Source: Fagopyrum homotropicum (taxonomy: Eukaryota; Streptophyta; Magnoliopsida; Caryophyllales; Polygonaceae). From it: DNA of 64,000 nt. Each line of letters begins with the position of its first letter. Position 1 is the stretch's first letter. The notes beneath the pieces are model-generated. The model was not told the DNA's origin, made no database searches, and worked only from the letters and a program-made list of their open reading frames with translations. The translations under genes were made by a program, and so were the position numbers. This document shows, piece after piece, positions 11,142 to 22,400 of the stretch. Location of the stretch: assembly GCA_033239125.1 (NCBI GenBank), contig BSWB01000001.1:25199501-25263500 (forward strand), written 5' to 3'.

Positions 11142-14100
11142 TTGACTAAGTTCTTCCCTCCTTCCAAGACTACTGAGTTAAGAGGGAAGATCAATGCCTT
11201 CGTGATGAAGGATAGAGAGAGTTTGTTCAAGTCTTGGGAGAGATCCAAAGATCTTCTCCTAGATTTTCCACACCATGGCATACCGAAAATCGAGCTATTG
11301 GAGATCTACTTCAAAGGGCTTGATGAAGATAGCCAATTTAAGCTTCAATCTCTTTCCGGTGGGACATTTATGGAGAAGCATGTAGATGATGCTTGGGAGT
11401 TTGTGGAGAAGCAAGCTCTAGTGATTGAGAAATACTCCCATAGGAAGAGTGAAGGGAGAAAGGCGGAAGCATATGAGGTGAGTGAGGTCACCATGAGCAA
11501 TTTCAAGCTTGACGCCATCAACAACGAGCTAAAGTCCTTGAGGGAGTTGTGTGCTACAACTTTGAAGAACCACAAGCTAACTTATCTTCCAAGGAGGAGG
11601 ATGTGAATTACATGGGGAGGGGAAACTACAACAACTGCCAAGACCCAAGGAACTTCAACAACAACCGGCAATTCAACAACTACCGGCCCAACCATAACCA
11701 TCCCGGGTTTTCTTACTCTAACCCGGATGGAGCCTTGAACCCTCCCGCTTCCACAAGCACAACTCCACCAGCAAGAGCTTCACAAGAACCTCCACCCGGA
11801 TGCACTCAACCTCCAAAGGATAGGACCGAAATGATGTTTGAGCAATTGCTTGGAAGGTTGAGTGGTCTTGAGAGCACGGTGACTTCAATTTCTAAAGCTC
11901 AAAAGGTTTTGGAAGCACAAGTGTTCCAAAAGGCGGGTGAAGTACATAGAGATCCGGGAAAGCTTCCCGGAAGAACCGAAGAAAACCCAAGAGGCCAAGT
12001 GTTGGCTATTACAACAAGAAGTGGGTTGAGTATGAAGGAGCCTTTGCCCAAGGAGAATGCTAAAGGGAAGCAAGTAGTGATTGAAGAAGAGCCATTGCAA
12101 GGAGATGGAGGCAAGGGCAAGGATGTTGGGCCAACATATATGGCACCGCCACCATACAAGCCACCACTACCGTTCCCTCAATCACGAGCAAGAGCTCGCT
12201 TGGACAATCACTTTGGTAAGTTCCTTGAACTAATGTCTAAATTGCATATTAACATTCCGTTCATGGATGCTATTTTAGGGATGCCGGCATATGGCAAGTT
12301 CTTGAAGGAAATACTCTCCAACAAAAGGAAGTTGGAGGAGTATGGGGAGATAAGGATGACTAAGAGATCCTCGGATTTAATTCAAACGATGAAGGAGGAG
12401 ATGCCTCCTAAGCTAAGGGATCCGGGATCCTTTTGTGTGCCAATCGGAGTAGGAGAAGTGAAGTATGACGCCCTATGTGATCTTAGGGCAAGTGTGAGCA
12501 TCATTCCGCTTGCACTTTGCAACAAGGTTGGGCTAGGAGAGCCAAAGCCGGTCAAGATGACCCTTTACATGGCGGACCGCTCGATCACTCATCTGGTTGG
12601 AATCTTGGAGGACATTCCGGTGCAATTATGGAAGTTCTATGTGCCCATAGACTTCGTTGTTTTGGACATCCCGGCGGACTATCCGGTTCCTATCATCTTG
12701 GGGAGACCTTTCCTAGCTACTTCCGGGTGTCTAGTAGATTGCAAGAATGGGACCCTCTCGTTCAACATTGGAGAAGAAAACATTAAGTTCAAGCTGTCCA
12801 CAATGATGAAAGGACCAACCCTTGATAAAGATGTATTCAACATAGTTGAAGAAGAAGAGTCTAGAGAGGTTGTGAGCTCAATCTTGCTCAAGGATCCACT
12901 TGAGAGGGTTCTTAGCTCAAGCTTGATGGAGGAAGGAGTTGAGGAGAGTAGCAATGAAGTAATCAAGGCCTTGAATGCATTGGACGAGCTACCAAGTGTT
13001 GGGTTTGAAGTGCTAGAAGAAGAGAAAAACTGCCAGAAAAATCGGCCTGCCTGGGCAAAATCGGCCGATTTTTGTCCTTGGGCTGAAATTTCAGCCAGTT
13101 TTGCAAAAACAGAAACTCAGATCGACCCACTGCCAGAAAAATCGTCCGATTTTTCTTCCTGGGCTGATTTTCCTGAGTCTTTTCAGCACCAACCACTTGA
13201 ATGTGAGCAATCATCAAGGGACTTCAAGGAGGCTTCCATGGCTTTGCAATCATCTCAACCTACATTGTATATATCGCCTCCAACCGAAAAAGGTCCTCCT
13301 CAACTTGATCTTAAACCTCTTCCTTCTCATTTAAAGTATGCTTTCCTTGGTTCAAATTCTACTTATCCGGTGATTGTGAATGCATCTTTGAATGATGATG
13401 AGCTTAATAGATTGTTAAATGAATTGAAACTGCATAGAAAGGCAATAGGATACACCATTGATGATCTTGTTGGCATCAAGCCCTCTTTGTGCATGCATAG
13501 GATAATGATGGAAGATAATCATAAACCCTCTATTGAACATCAAAGAAGATTGAATCCCATAATGAAAGAGGTAGACGAAAAGGAAATCACTAAGTTGCTA
13601 GATGCGGGAATTATCTACCCTATCTCGGATAGTAAGTGGGTTAGTCCCGTTCATGTAGTACCTAAGAAGGGTGGGATGACCGTAGTAACCAATGAAAACA
13701 ATGAACTAATCCCAACTAGGACGGTTACGGGGTGGAGGATGTGCATTGATTATAGGAAGTTGAACATGGCCTCTAGGAAAGATCACTTCCCTCTCCCCTT
13801 CATTGACCAAATGCTAGAGAGGTTAGCTCAACATTCTCATTTTTGCTACCTAGATGGCTATAGTGGATTCTTCCAAATCTCTATCCACCCCGATGACCAA
13901 GAGAAAACCACCTTTATATGTCCATGGGGTACTTTTGCATATAGGAGAATGCCATTTGGGTTGTGTAATGCACCCGCCACCTTCCAAAGGTGTATGATGG
14001 CTATCTTTTCGGAATACATAGAAAATATCATGGAAGTGTTCATGGATGATTTCTCTGTTTATGGTTCTTCCTTTGATGATTGCTTGGCTAACTTGTCATT

Positions 14101-15694
14101 AGTATTGCAAAGATGTGAGGAGACAAATCTTGTCTTGAATTGGGAAAAATGCCACTTCATGGTAAATGAAGGTACAGTGTTAGGACACTTGGTGTCTAAC
14201 CGTGGCATTGAGGTTGATAGGGCAAAAATTGAAACGATAGAGAAGCTGCCACCACCTACCTCGGTGAAAGGGGTAAGAAGTTTCTTGGGGCATGCCGGTT
14301 TTTACCGGAGGTTCATTCAAAATTTCTCTAAAATTTCTAAGCCTCTCACTAACCTACTAATGAAGGATGTTGATTTTGTCTTCTCCAAAGATTGTCTTGA
14401 GGCTTTTTGTAGGTTGAAGAACGCTTTGATCTCCGCACCTATCATGCAACCTCCGGATTGGAGTCTACCATTTGAGGTTATGTGTGATGCAAGCAATGTA
14501 GCCGTTGGGGCTGTCTTGGGGCAAAGGAAAGATGGGCGCACTCATGCCATTTATTATGCTAGCAAGACGCTAGATGATGCCCAACTTAACTATGCCACAA
14601 CCGAGAAGGAGTTGCTAGCGGTGGTGTATGCTTTTGAGAAGTTCCACTCATGTCTTGTTGGAGCGAAGGTCATTGTCTATACGGATCATGCTGCGATCCG
14701 TTACCTCCTTACAAAGAAGGATGCCAAACCTAGGTTGATTCGGTGGATCCTTCTTCTTCAAGAGTTTGATTTGGAAATCCGGGACAAAAAGGGATCCGAG
14801 AACTCCGTGGCGGATCACCTTAGTAGACTACCTCCCTTAGAGATTAAGAGAGATGACATCCCGATTGATGACTCATTCCGGGATGAGCAATTGCAAATGG
14901 TGGAGGCAATCGCCTCTCCTACAAATGACGCCAAGGTTGTGCTGCGGTTCTTCAACCAAGTGATCTTTCCTAGGTTTGGAACACCAAGGGTGATCATAAG
15001 TGATGGAGGGAAGCACTTCACCAATAGGAACTTTGGGGCACTTTTGGCTAAGTATGGGGTGACTCATAAGGTGGCAACACCTTACCATCCCCAAACTAGT
15101 GGCCAAGTGGAAATCTCCAACCGGGAGATCAAGGGGATTCTCGAGAAGACGGTCTCAAGGACGAGAAAGGATTGGGCTATGAAGCTCGATGATGCCTTGT
15201 GGGCATATTGGACCGCCTTCAAAACACCAATTGACACCACTCCTTACAAGCTAGTCTATGGCAAGTCTTGCCACCTTCCGGTAGAGATGGAGCATAGAGC
15301 TTATTGGGCCATTAAGTGGTTAAATTTTGATCTCAAGGAGGCGGGAGAGAAGAGGTTGCTTGATATAAACGCCCTTGAAGAGATCCGGTTGGATGCTTAT
15401 GAGAATGCCCGGATCTACAAGGAGAGGACTAAACGATGGCATGACAAGCGCCTCATCCCGAAGGAGTTGAGTGAAGGCGACCTTGTCCTTCTCTTCAACT
15501 CAAGGCTGCGGCTCTTCCCCGGAAAGCTCAAATCAAGATGGACCGGGCCATATGTGGTGAAGAAAGTTTTTCCTCATGGAGCGGTGGAGATAGGAGGAGA
15601 TCATTGTGGTAACTTCAAGGTGAATGGACATCGTTTGAAGAAGTACATCCCGGAAGCCCCGGTGGAAGTGATTGCCCCACTTCACCTTGATTGA
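11142..15694 (+). pseudogene. Athila-type gag-pol, body 1 (5'-deleted, frameshifted)
   Basis: Compared with body 2, 776 bp are gone just after 11144, removing the gag start and N-terminal half. A 22-bp loss at 11569/11570 then shifts the frame. Downstream an open frame runs to 15694: Asn-rich gag tail, protease near residue 307 counted from 11549 (DLRAS instead of the usual D-[ST/L]-G-A-S, so the active-site Gly is Arg), RT about 640-860 with FMDD near 830, RNase H about 970-1090 (CDAS, TDH, ADHLSR), then integrase from about 1120. The integrase lacks its HHCC zinc finger and first catalytic Asp: RNase H joins through a short linker to TNDAKVV, SDGGKHF and HPQTSGQVE. The GTG at 11549 is out of the gag frame and not a real start. 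The product would have been the polyprotein for particle, protease, reverse transcription and integration. Confidence 0.9.
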
Positions 15695-17517
15695 AACGCT
15701 CCTGAATTTGGTCAAGCTAATGACCTTAAAGAAGCGCTTAATGGGAGGCAACCCATTGGTACATATTTTTCCCTTTCTTTTTCTTGCTTTTGTTTAATCT
15801 CACTCTTGGTGTGCTTTGTTTTTCTTTTGTGTTTTTGGGTGCTAGATCTTGTTGATTGTCATGAGTTACGAGATGTTGGAGGTCATGTGAAGACCTCAAG
15901 GAGCTATTTAAGGTACAAGATCCGAGCACATAGACGAGGAGGAAATCACCCAGAAAAATCGGACTGTTCATGCACAAAATCGGCCGATTTTCCTGGGCTA
16001 TGGGGCAATTTTTCCTCTGTATAAAGGAAAGTGATGATCTCCAATCAAGCATGGGTGGAGCGGACGAGGAACTTGGACGGCTTGCGGTGCCAAGCCCGGG
16101 TTCCGACATCATAGTGAACATCAAGAGCTCTCTACCATCCTTGATCGATCATCCACCATCATCATTCGATGTGAACCGAAATACCAAAGCATCACCAATT
16201 TTACATTGTGAGGATTCTCTTTCACTTCTTTATTTAGTTTACACATTAGGGACAATGTGTTTCTAAGTATGGGGTGGGGTTTTCATGATCACTTGCATGA
16301 TTAGCATCTAGGATAGTTTAATTTTGTCACATGTTTCATTATGTCTTGCATTGTACATACATATTTCGAAAATTCCAAAAAATCAGAAAATTTAAAATTT
16401 TTTTAGTGCTTCTAAGGCTTTGATATGACCCTAATGATGAATCTTGTCTTGTGAATTGGCTATGGAAAGCCTCATGTGTTGATTAGATGATGCATATGTG
16501 GACTTGAAGTACTTATCTTGAATCCCATGAATGATTTGTGATCATGAATGTTTGCCTTGATTGAATTGAGTATTGAAAGTCGAAATTGCATGCTAGTTCT
16601 TGCACACCATCTAGAAATGAATGAGGCAATTCATTTTTCTCTACTTCTCATCTTGATCATGTTTCTTGAGCACCTCAATTGATGAAAAATTTGACCTCTT
16701 TTGACCCATCCGGGAATAGGAGCATGATAGTGTGTTGATGTGTGTGAAAAGCAAGTGTGGGGTGAAGTTGTTGATGAAAGAATGCTATGAATAAGAATGC
16801 TGAATTTGTTGTGAAAGTGTAGACAAAAACATAGGTTTGGGGACGTTAGTTTAAATGACAAGTAACTCGGTACACTTCACATAATCGGGTATTGGTGCCT
16901 TGCCAAAGTCAAATAAACCAATAGTCCTAACCAACTTTGGTATGTGTGCACGGTGTGGATGCACCTCGAAAAATAGAAAAAGCCCGAGGATGGATAATCA
17001 CCAAGGTTTCGGCTTTTGTACACCAATGCCATTGTCTCAAAAATAAGAGAAAAGAAAGAAAAGAAAATGAAAAATATACACTTGAGGGAAGTGGAAAAGA
17101 AATGTGAAGTTGTGGTTCTTTAGTTCCTTTCCCGGATTAGCATCACATAACCTAGAAAATTCCCGCCTAATCACAACGTTTCTTGGCCTTCTATTTCACA
17201 AGTCCTTATGACCTAATTGCATGTGTGTAAGACTAAGTGATTTAGATTGGATATGCTCATGATCATCTTGACTTCTTCATCTTTACACTTCATTGCATGC
17301 TATCAAGATAAGTGTAATTGTCTTTTCATGCTTTCATTTATTTGATACATAATTGCTTGTCCATTGCCATGAAACATGACTATGAAGGTGATCCAATATT
17401 AGAAGCACAACTCCAAAAAGATTTTGCCATTTTTCTGCATACATAAATCATGTCATCTCTTAGTCTATAGTTGGGAATTTGCTCTTGGACGAGCAAACCT
17501 TAAGTATGGGGTATTTT
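15695..17517 (+). other. 3' untranslated region of body 1
   Basis: No protein gene seen in 1.8 kb. It holds a perfect 16-bp palindrome centred on TCGGCCGA (15976-15991), with half-copies nearby. There is no envelope-like frame or membrane-segment ORF. It ends in a purine-rich run (AAGTATGGGGTA, about 17503-17514) just before LTR2, the probable polypurine tract. Counterpart in body 2: 24742-26564. Confidence 0.7.
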
Positions 17518-19344
17518 TGATAACAAGATTTATGACTTAGGATTAGGTAATCATATAGATAGATTTCTCACTCATTCATGCACGTTGTGGCATTGGTTCA
17601 TGACGTCTTCGCTCAATTCATGCACATTTCTAGAAAAGACATCTACACTACCTTTTATCGGTTTTGTAGGTATTTCGGGGGTCTTTCGGACATTAACCGA
17701 TACATTAGAGGGCCAAGCCTCATGATGGTACACATTCAAAGCTTTGGAGGAGCATAATTGGAGCAACAAGGGACACAAAGACCACTATTGGTGCAAGCAA
17801 TGGATCAACTCATGGCTAGACGATCATAGCATTCTTCTGCTGAAAAAAATCGGACCAACAAGCAGCTAAATCGGCCGATTTATTCCTCTGGGTCGATTTT
17901 TAGGCCTTTGACAGCTTAAGCCACGTGTCCCACGATCTCTTGTCCGTCCTTGCTCTTGGTGGAGAATATAAGTGGTCCTGCAGGTGGTTGCTGAGCATCT
18001 CTCCTCTCCCACACTCTCATTCACAGCTCACCAATTTGGGGGAAAGATTGGAGGAGAAGAAAAGCTCCCAAGGATTGAAGGAAGAATTGAGAAGAACATC
18101 ATTCTAGAGGTTTTGAGTGAGTTTTGAGTGATTGTTGCAATCTTGGATTGAAGAACTATTGCAAAGTTGTTAGGAACGTTTTGAATCCTCATTTGAGAGT
18201 TTGTAAGTCTTGCTACAACTTAGATTTAGTTGAGATTTATTGATTTTGCTTGCTTATCTTTCATTATCCATATATGAGAACCATGTATCCTTATATGATG
18301 ATTTTGGATCTTGATATGCATATTGTTGGCTAGTTTATAGTGATTCTAGAGTGATGGATTGATGGTTATGGCTTGGGTGATGATAGGATAAGCTTATATG
18401 TTAGTTTAGGATGATTAATATGCACGAAACTCACAACAGAAGGAAAAATCGGCCTGTTCATCAGATAAATCAGCCGATTTATCTGTAGAACAGCCTGATT
18501 TATTCTCCTGTTGCTCTTTAAATGATAAATCTGAATGCTAGGGTCCTTGGTTGTTTAAATCCTAGTGTTTATTAAGCCTAATTTAGCTTAGGAACACCTA
18601 ATGCTATCAACCTAAGTGAGGGAAGAGATCTACCCGATGATTTCCGATCTTAGATACCTTAGAAGATGAATTCTAGGTAGTAGTGAGCCTCATAAGCCGC
18701 TATTGGATCAAGTGTGCTAGGATTATTGCTTGAGATTTCCCTATTCCGAGACTTACCCGGTAAGCAGAGGGTTACCCCTTAAGTAGTATCTAGTTTGTGT
18801 GGAATTCCTTATTCTAACCCCTTGAGACCTACCCGGTAATAGGAGTTAGATGCGGGACTAGTGAAGTGAGAGACCTACCCGGTAATTGCTTCCATTAGTG
18901 AAACACTCTTCCCCAACACCGCAACTTATCCTTAGAACCTTTAGAACCTTGAGTCCAATGCCATAACCGGAATTCTTGACCTCTAGAATCTACTTTTCTC
19001 TCTTGATCATATACTTTGTGCTTTGTGTTACTTGTTTGTTTGCTAGCTTGAGTTGTTAGTTGTTTTATTACCTTGTTTGACTTGTGATCTTGTTTGATCA
19101 CCACAAAAACCAACAAAAACATTGTGTTTTCCATTTTCTTTGTTCCTCATCTTATCTAGTCTAGATTCACACTATCTTTGATCATTGTTTGACTCGATTT
19201 CACCTTAGTCTTTGTGTTCGACCTCGGAATACTATCCCTACTACAAACGTCCCGTACACTGCGGGTTCGCTAGGAGTTAGGATAAATATAACGAGTATAA
19301 ATTTAAAGCTTATTGCGTGCACATCACACGATCTTAGCGTAACA
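17518..19344 (+). repeat. Athila-type LTR 2 (shared middle LTR)
   Basis: 1,827 bp. It acts at once as the 3' LTR of body 1 and the 5' LTR of body 2: a purine-rich run ending in AAGTATGGGGTA precedes it and a primer site follows. The long palindrome (about 18458-18481) has a CGG-to-CAG change that breaks its symmetry. Confidence 0.93.
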
Positions 19345-19350
19345 AGTTTT

Positions 19351-19368
19351 TGGCGCCGTTGCCGGGGA
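19351..19368 (+). promoter_or_regulatory. Primer binding site, body 2 (tRNA-Asp)
   Basis: The same 18-base tRNA-Asp primer site, six bases after LTR2. Unlike body 1, the leader to the gag start (about 117 bp) is intact here. Confidence 0.85.
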
Positions 19369-19484
19369 CTAGGTCTAGATTGAGTCATTTTGTGATTGTT
19401 TATAGTGTAGATCTTTCTTGTTGCTTTTGATCTCTCTTTGGTGTGTGTTTTTTCTTTTCAGGACATCTCTTTCTCTTTAGGTGT

Positions 19485-22400
19485 ATGCGAAGATCTCGTG
19501 GCAAGGATTTAGCTCCATTCGATCCCGAACGGGAGAAAACCCTTAGATCTAGATCCAAGAGTATTAAAAAGGGAAAAGAGATGGCCGGAAGAGACCTCCA
19601 AGCTGAATTGGATGAAGCCTTAGAGCAAATAAGGCTAAGAGATGAGCTCTTGGAGGAAGAAAGGAGACTTGCCAATGAAAGGCAAGAGGCAAGTAGGAGG
19701 GAGATTGATGAGATTAGGCAAGCCCTTGTACAAGGAGAGCTTAACCGTCAACAACCTCCACCTCCTCCACCACCGGTGGTACAACCGCAGCCGGCGGTTA
19801 ATGATAGGGGTGTGCCCATTGCCATTTAAGAGCCACAAACCCTAGGGAGACGTATGGATCCGGCACAAAGAGCACACCGTCCGGGTGTGAACTTACGAGA
19901 TCCCGCAGCCCACAACTATGAGCTCCGCCATCAAGTTCTACAAATGATCCGGCATAATCAATTTGGAGGGATGGAAGGAGAGTCTCCTCATCAACACTTG
20001 ATGAACTATGAGATTTTGATGGAGACTCTTAGACCGCCAAGATTGGAGAGCAACAACCATAAGCTTAGGGCTTTTTCCTTCTCTCTTAAGGACAAAGCCT
20101 TAGCTTGGTATCAATCTATTCCACAAGGGCGAGTTGGTACTTGGGAGGAGATGACAACCGATTTTTTGACTAAGTTCTTCCCCCCTTCCAAGACTACCGA
20201 GTTAAGAGGGAAGATCAATGCCTTCGTGATGAAGGATAGAGAGAGTTTGTTCAAGTCTTGGGAGAGATTCAAAGATCTTCTCCTAGATTGTCCACACCAT
20301 GGCATACCGAAAATCGAGCTATTGGAGATCTACTTCAAAGGGCTTGATGAAGATAGCCAATTCAAGCTTCAATCTCTTTCCGGTGGGACATTTATGGAGA
20401 AGCATGTAGATGATGCTTGGGAGTTTGTGGAGAAGCAAGCTCTAGTGATTGAGAAATACTCCCATAGGAAGAGTGAAGGGAGAAAGGCGGGAGCATATGA
20501 GGTGAGTGAGGTCACCATTAGCAATTTCAAGCTTAACGCCATCAACAACGAGCTAAAGTCCTTGAGGGAGTTGTGTGCTACAACTTTGAAGAATCAAGCA
20601 ACTCTTCAAGTGCTTCCACAAGCTAACTTATCTTCCAAGGAGAAGGACGTGAATTACATGGGGAGGGGCAACTACAACAACTACCAAGACCCAAGGAACT
20701 TCAACAACAACCAGCAATTCAACAATTACCGGCCCAACCATAACCATCCCGGGTTTTCTTACTCTAACCCGGATGGAGCCTTGAACCCTCCCGCTTCCAC
20801 AAGCACAACTCCACCACCAAGAGCTTCACAAGAACCTCCACCCGGATCCACTCAACCTCCAAAGGATAGGACCGAAATGATGTTTGAGCAATTGCTTGGA
20901 AGGTTGAGTGGTCTTGAGAGCACGGTGACTTCAATTTCTAAAGCTCAAAAGGTTTTGGAAGCACAAGTGTTCCAAAAGGCGGGTGAAGCACATAGAGATC
21001 CGGGAAAGCTTCCCGGAAGAACCGAAGAAAACCCAAGAGGCCAAGTGTTGGCTATTACAACAAGAAGTGGGTTGAGTATGAAGGAGCCTTTGCCCAAGGA
21101 GAATGCTAAAGGGAAGCAAGTGGTGATTGAAGAAGATCCATTGCAAGGAGATGGAGGCAAGGGCAAGGATGTTGAGCCAACATATGTGGCACCGCCTCCA
21201 TACAAGCCACCACTACCGTTCCCTCAATCACGAGCAAGAGCTCGCTTGGACAATCACTTTGGTAAGTTCCTTTAACTAATGTCTAAATTGCATATTAACA
21301 TTCCGTTCATGGATGCTATTTTAGGGATGCCGGCATATGGCAAGTTCTTGAAGGAAATACTCTCCAACAAAAGGAAGTTGGAGGAGTATGGGGAGATAAG
21401 GATGACTAAGAGATCCTCGGAGTTGATTCAAACGATGAAGGAGGAGATGCCTCCTAAGCTAAGGGATCCGGGATCCTTTTGTGTGCCAATCGGAGTAGGA
21501 GAAGTGAAGTATGACGCCCTATGTGATCTTGGGGCAAGTGTGAGCATCATTCCGCTTGCACTTTGCAACAAGGTTGGGCTAGGAGAGCCAAAGCCGGTCA
21601 AGATGACCCTTTACATGGCGGACCGCTCGATCACTCATCCGGTTGGAATCTTGGAGGACATTCCGGTGCAATTAGGGAAGTTCTATGTGCCCATAGACTT
21701 CGTTATTTTGGACATCCCGACAGACTATCCGGTTCCTATCATCTTGGGGAGACCTTTCCTAGCTACTTCCGGGTGTCTAGTAGATTGCAAGAATGGAACC
21801 CTCTCCTTCAACATTGGAGAAGAAAACATTAAGTTCAAGTTGTCCACAATGATGAAAGGACCAACCCTTGATGAAGATGTATTCCACATAGTTGAAGAAG
21901 AAGAGTCTAGAGAGGTTGTGAGCTCAATCTTGCTCAAGGATCCACTTGAGAGGGTTCTTAGCTCAAGCTTGATGGAGGAAGGAGTTGAGGAGAGTAGCAA
22001 TGAAGTAATCAAGGCCTTGAATGCATTGGACGAGCTACCAAGTGTTGGGTTTGAAGTGCTAGAAGAAGAGAAAAACTGCCAGAAAAATCGGCCTGCCTGG
22101 GCAAAATCGGCCGATTTTTGTCCTTGGGCTGAAATTTCAGCCAGTTTTGCAAAAACATAATCTCAGATCGACCCACTGCCAGAAAAATCGTCCGATTTTT
22201 CTTCCTGGGCCGATTTTCCTGAGTCTTTTCAGCACCAACCACTTGAATGTGAGCAATCATCAAGGGACTTCAAGGAGGCTTCCATGGCTTTGCAATCATC
22301 TCAACCTACATTGTATGGATCGCCTCCAACCGAAAAAGGTCCTCCTCAACTTGATCTTAAACCTCTTCCTTCTCATTTAAAGTATGATTTCCTTGGTTCA

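Noticed and set aside
11549..15694. A single intact 1381-residue polyprotein gene
   Set aside because: The apparent start (GTG at 11549) is in a different frame from gag just upstream. Body 2 shows that a 22-bp loss created this frame, and the protease and integrase are defective.
15695..17517. An envelope-like gene as in some Athila elements
   Set aside because: No long frame, signal peptide or membrane segment between the end of pol and the 3' LTR in either body.
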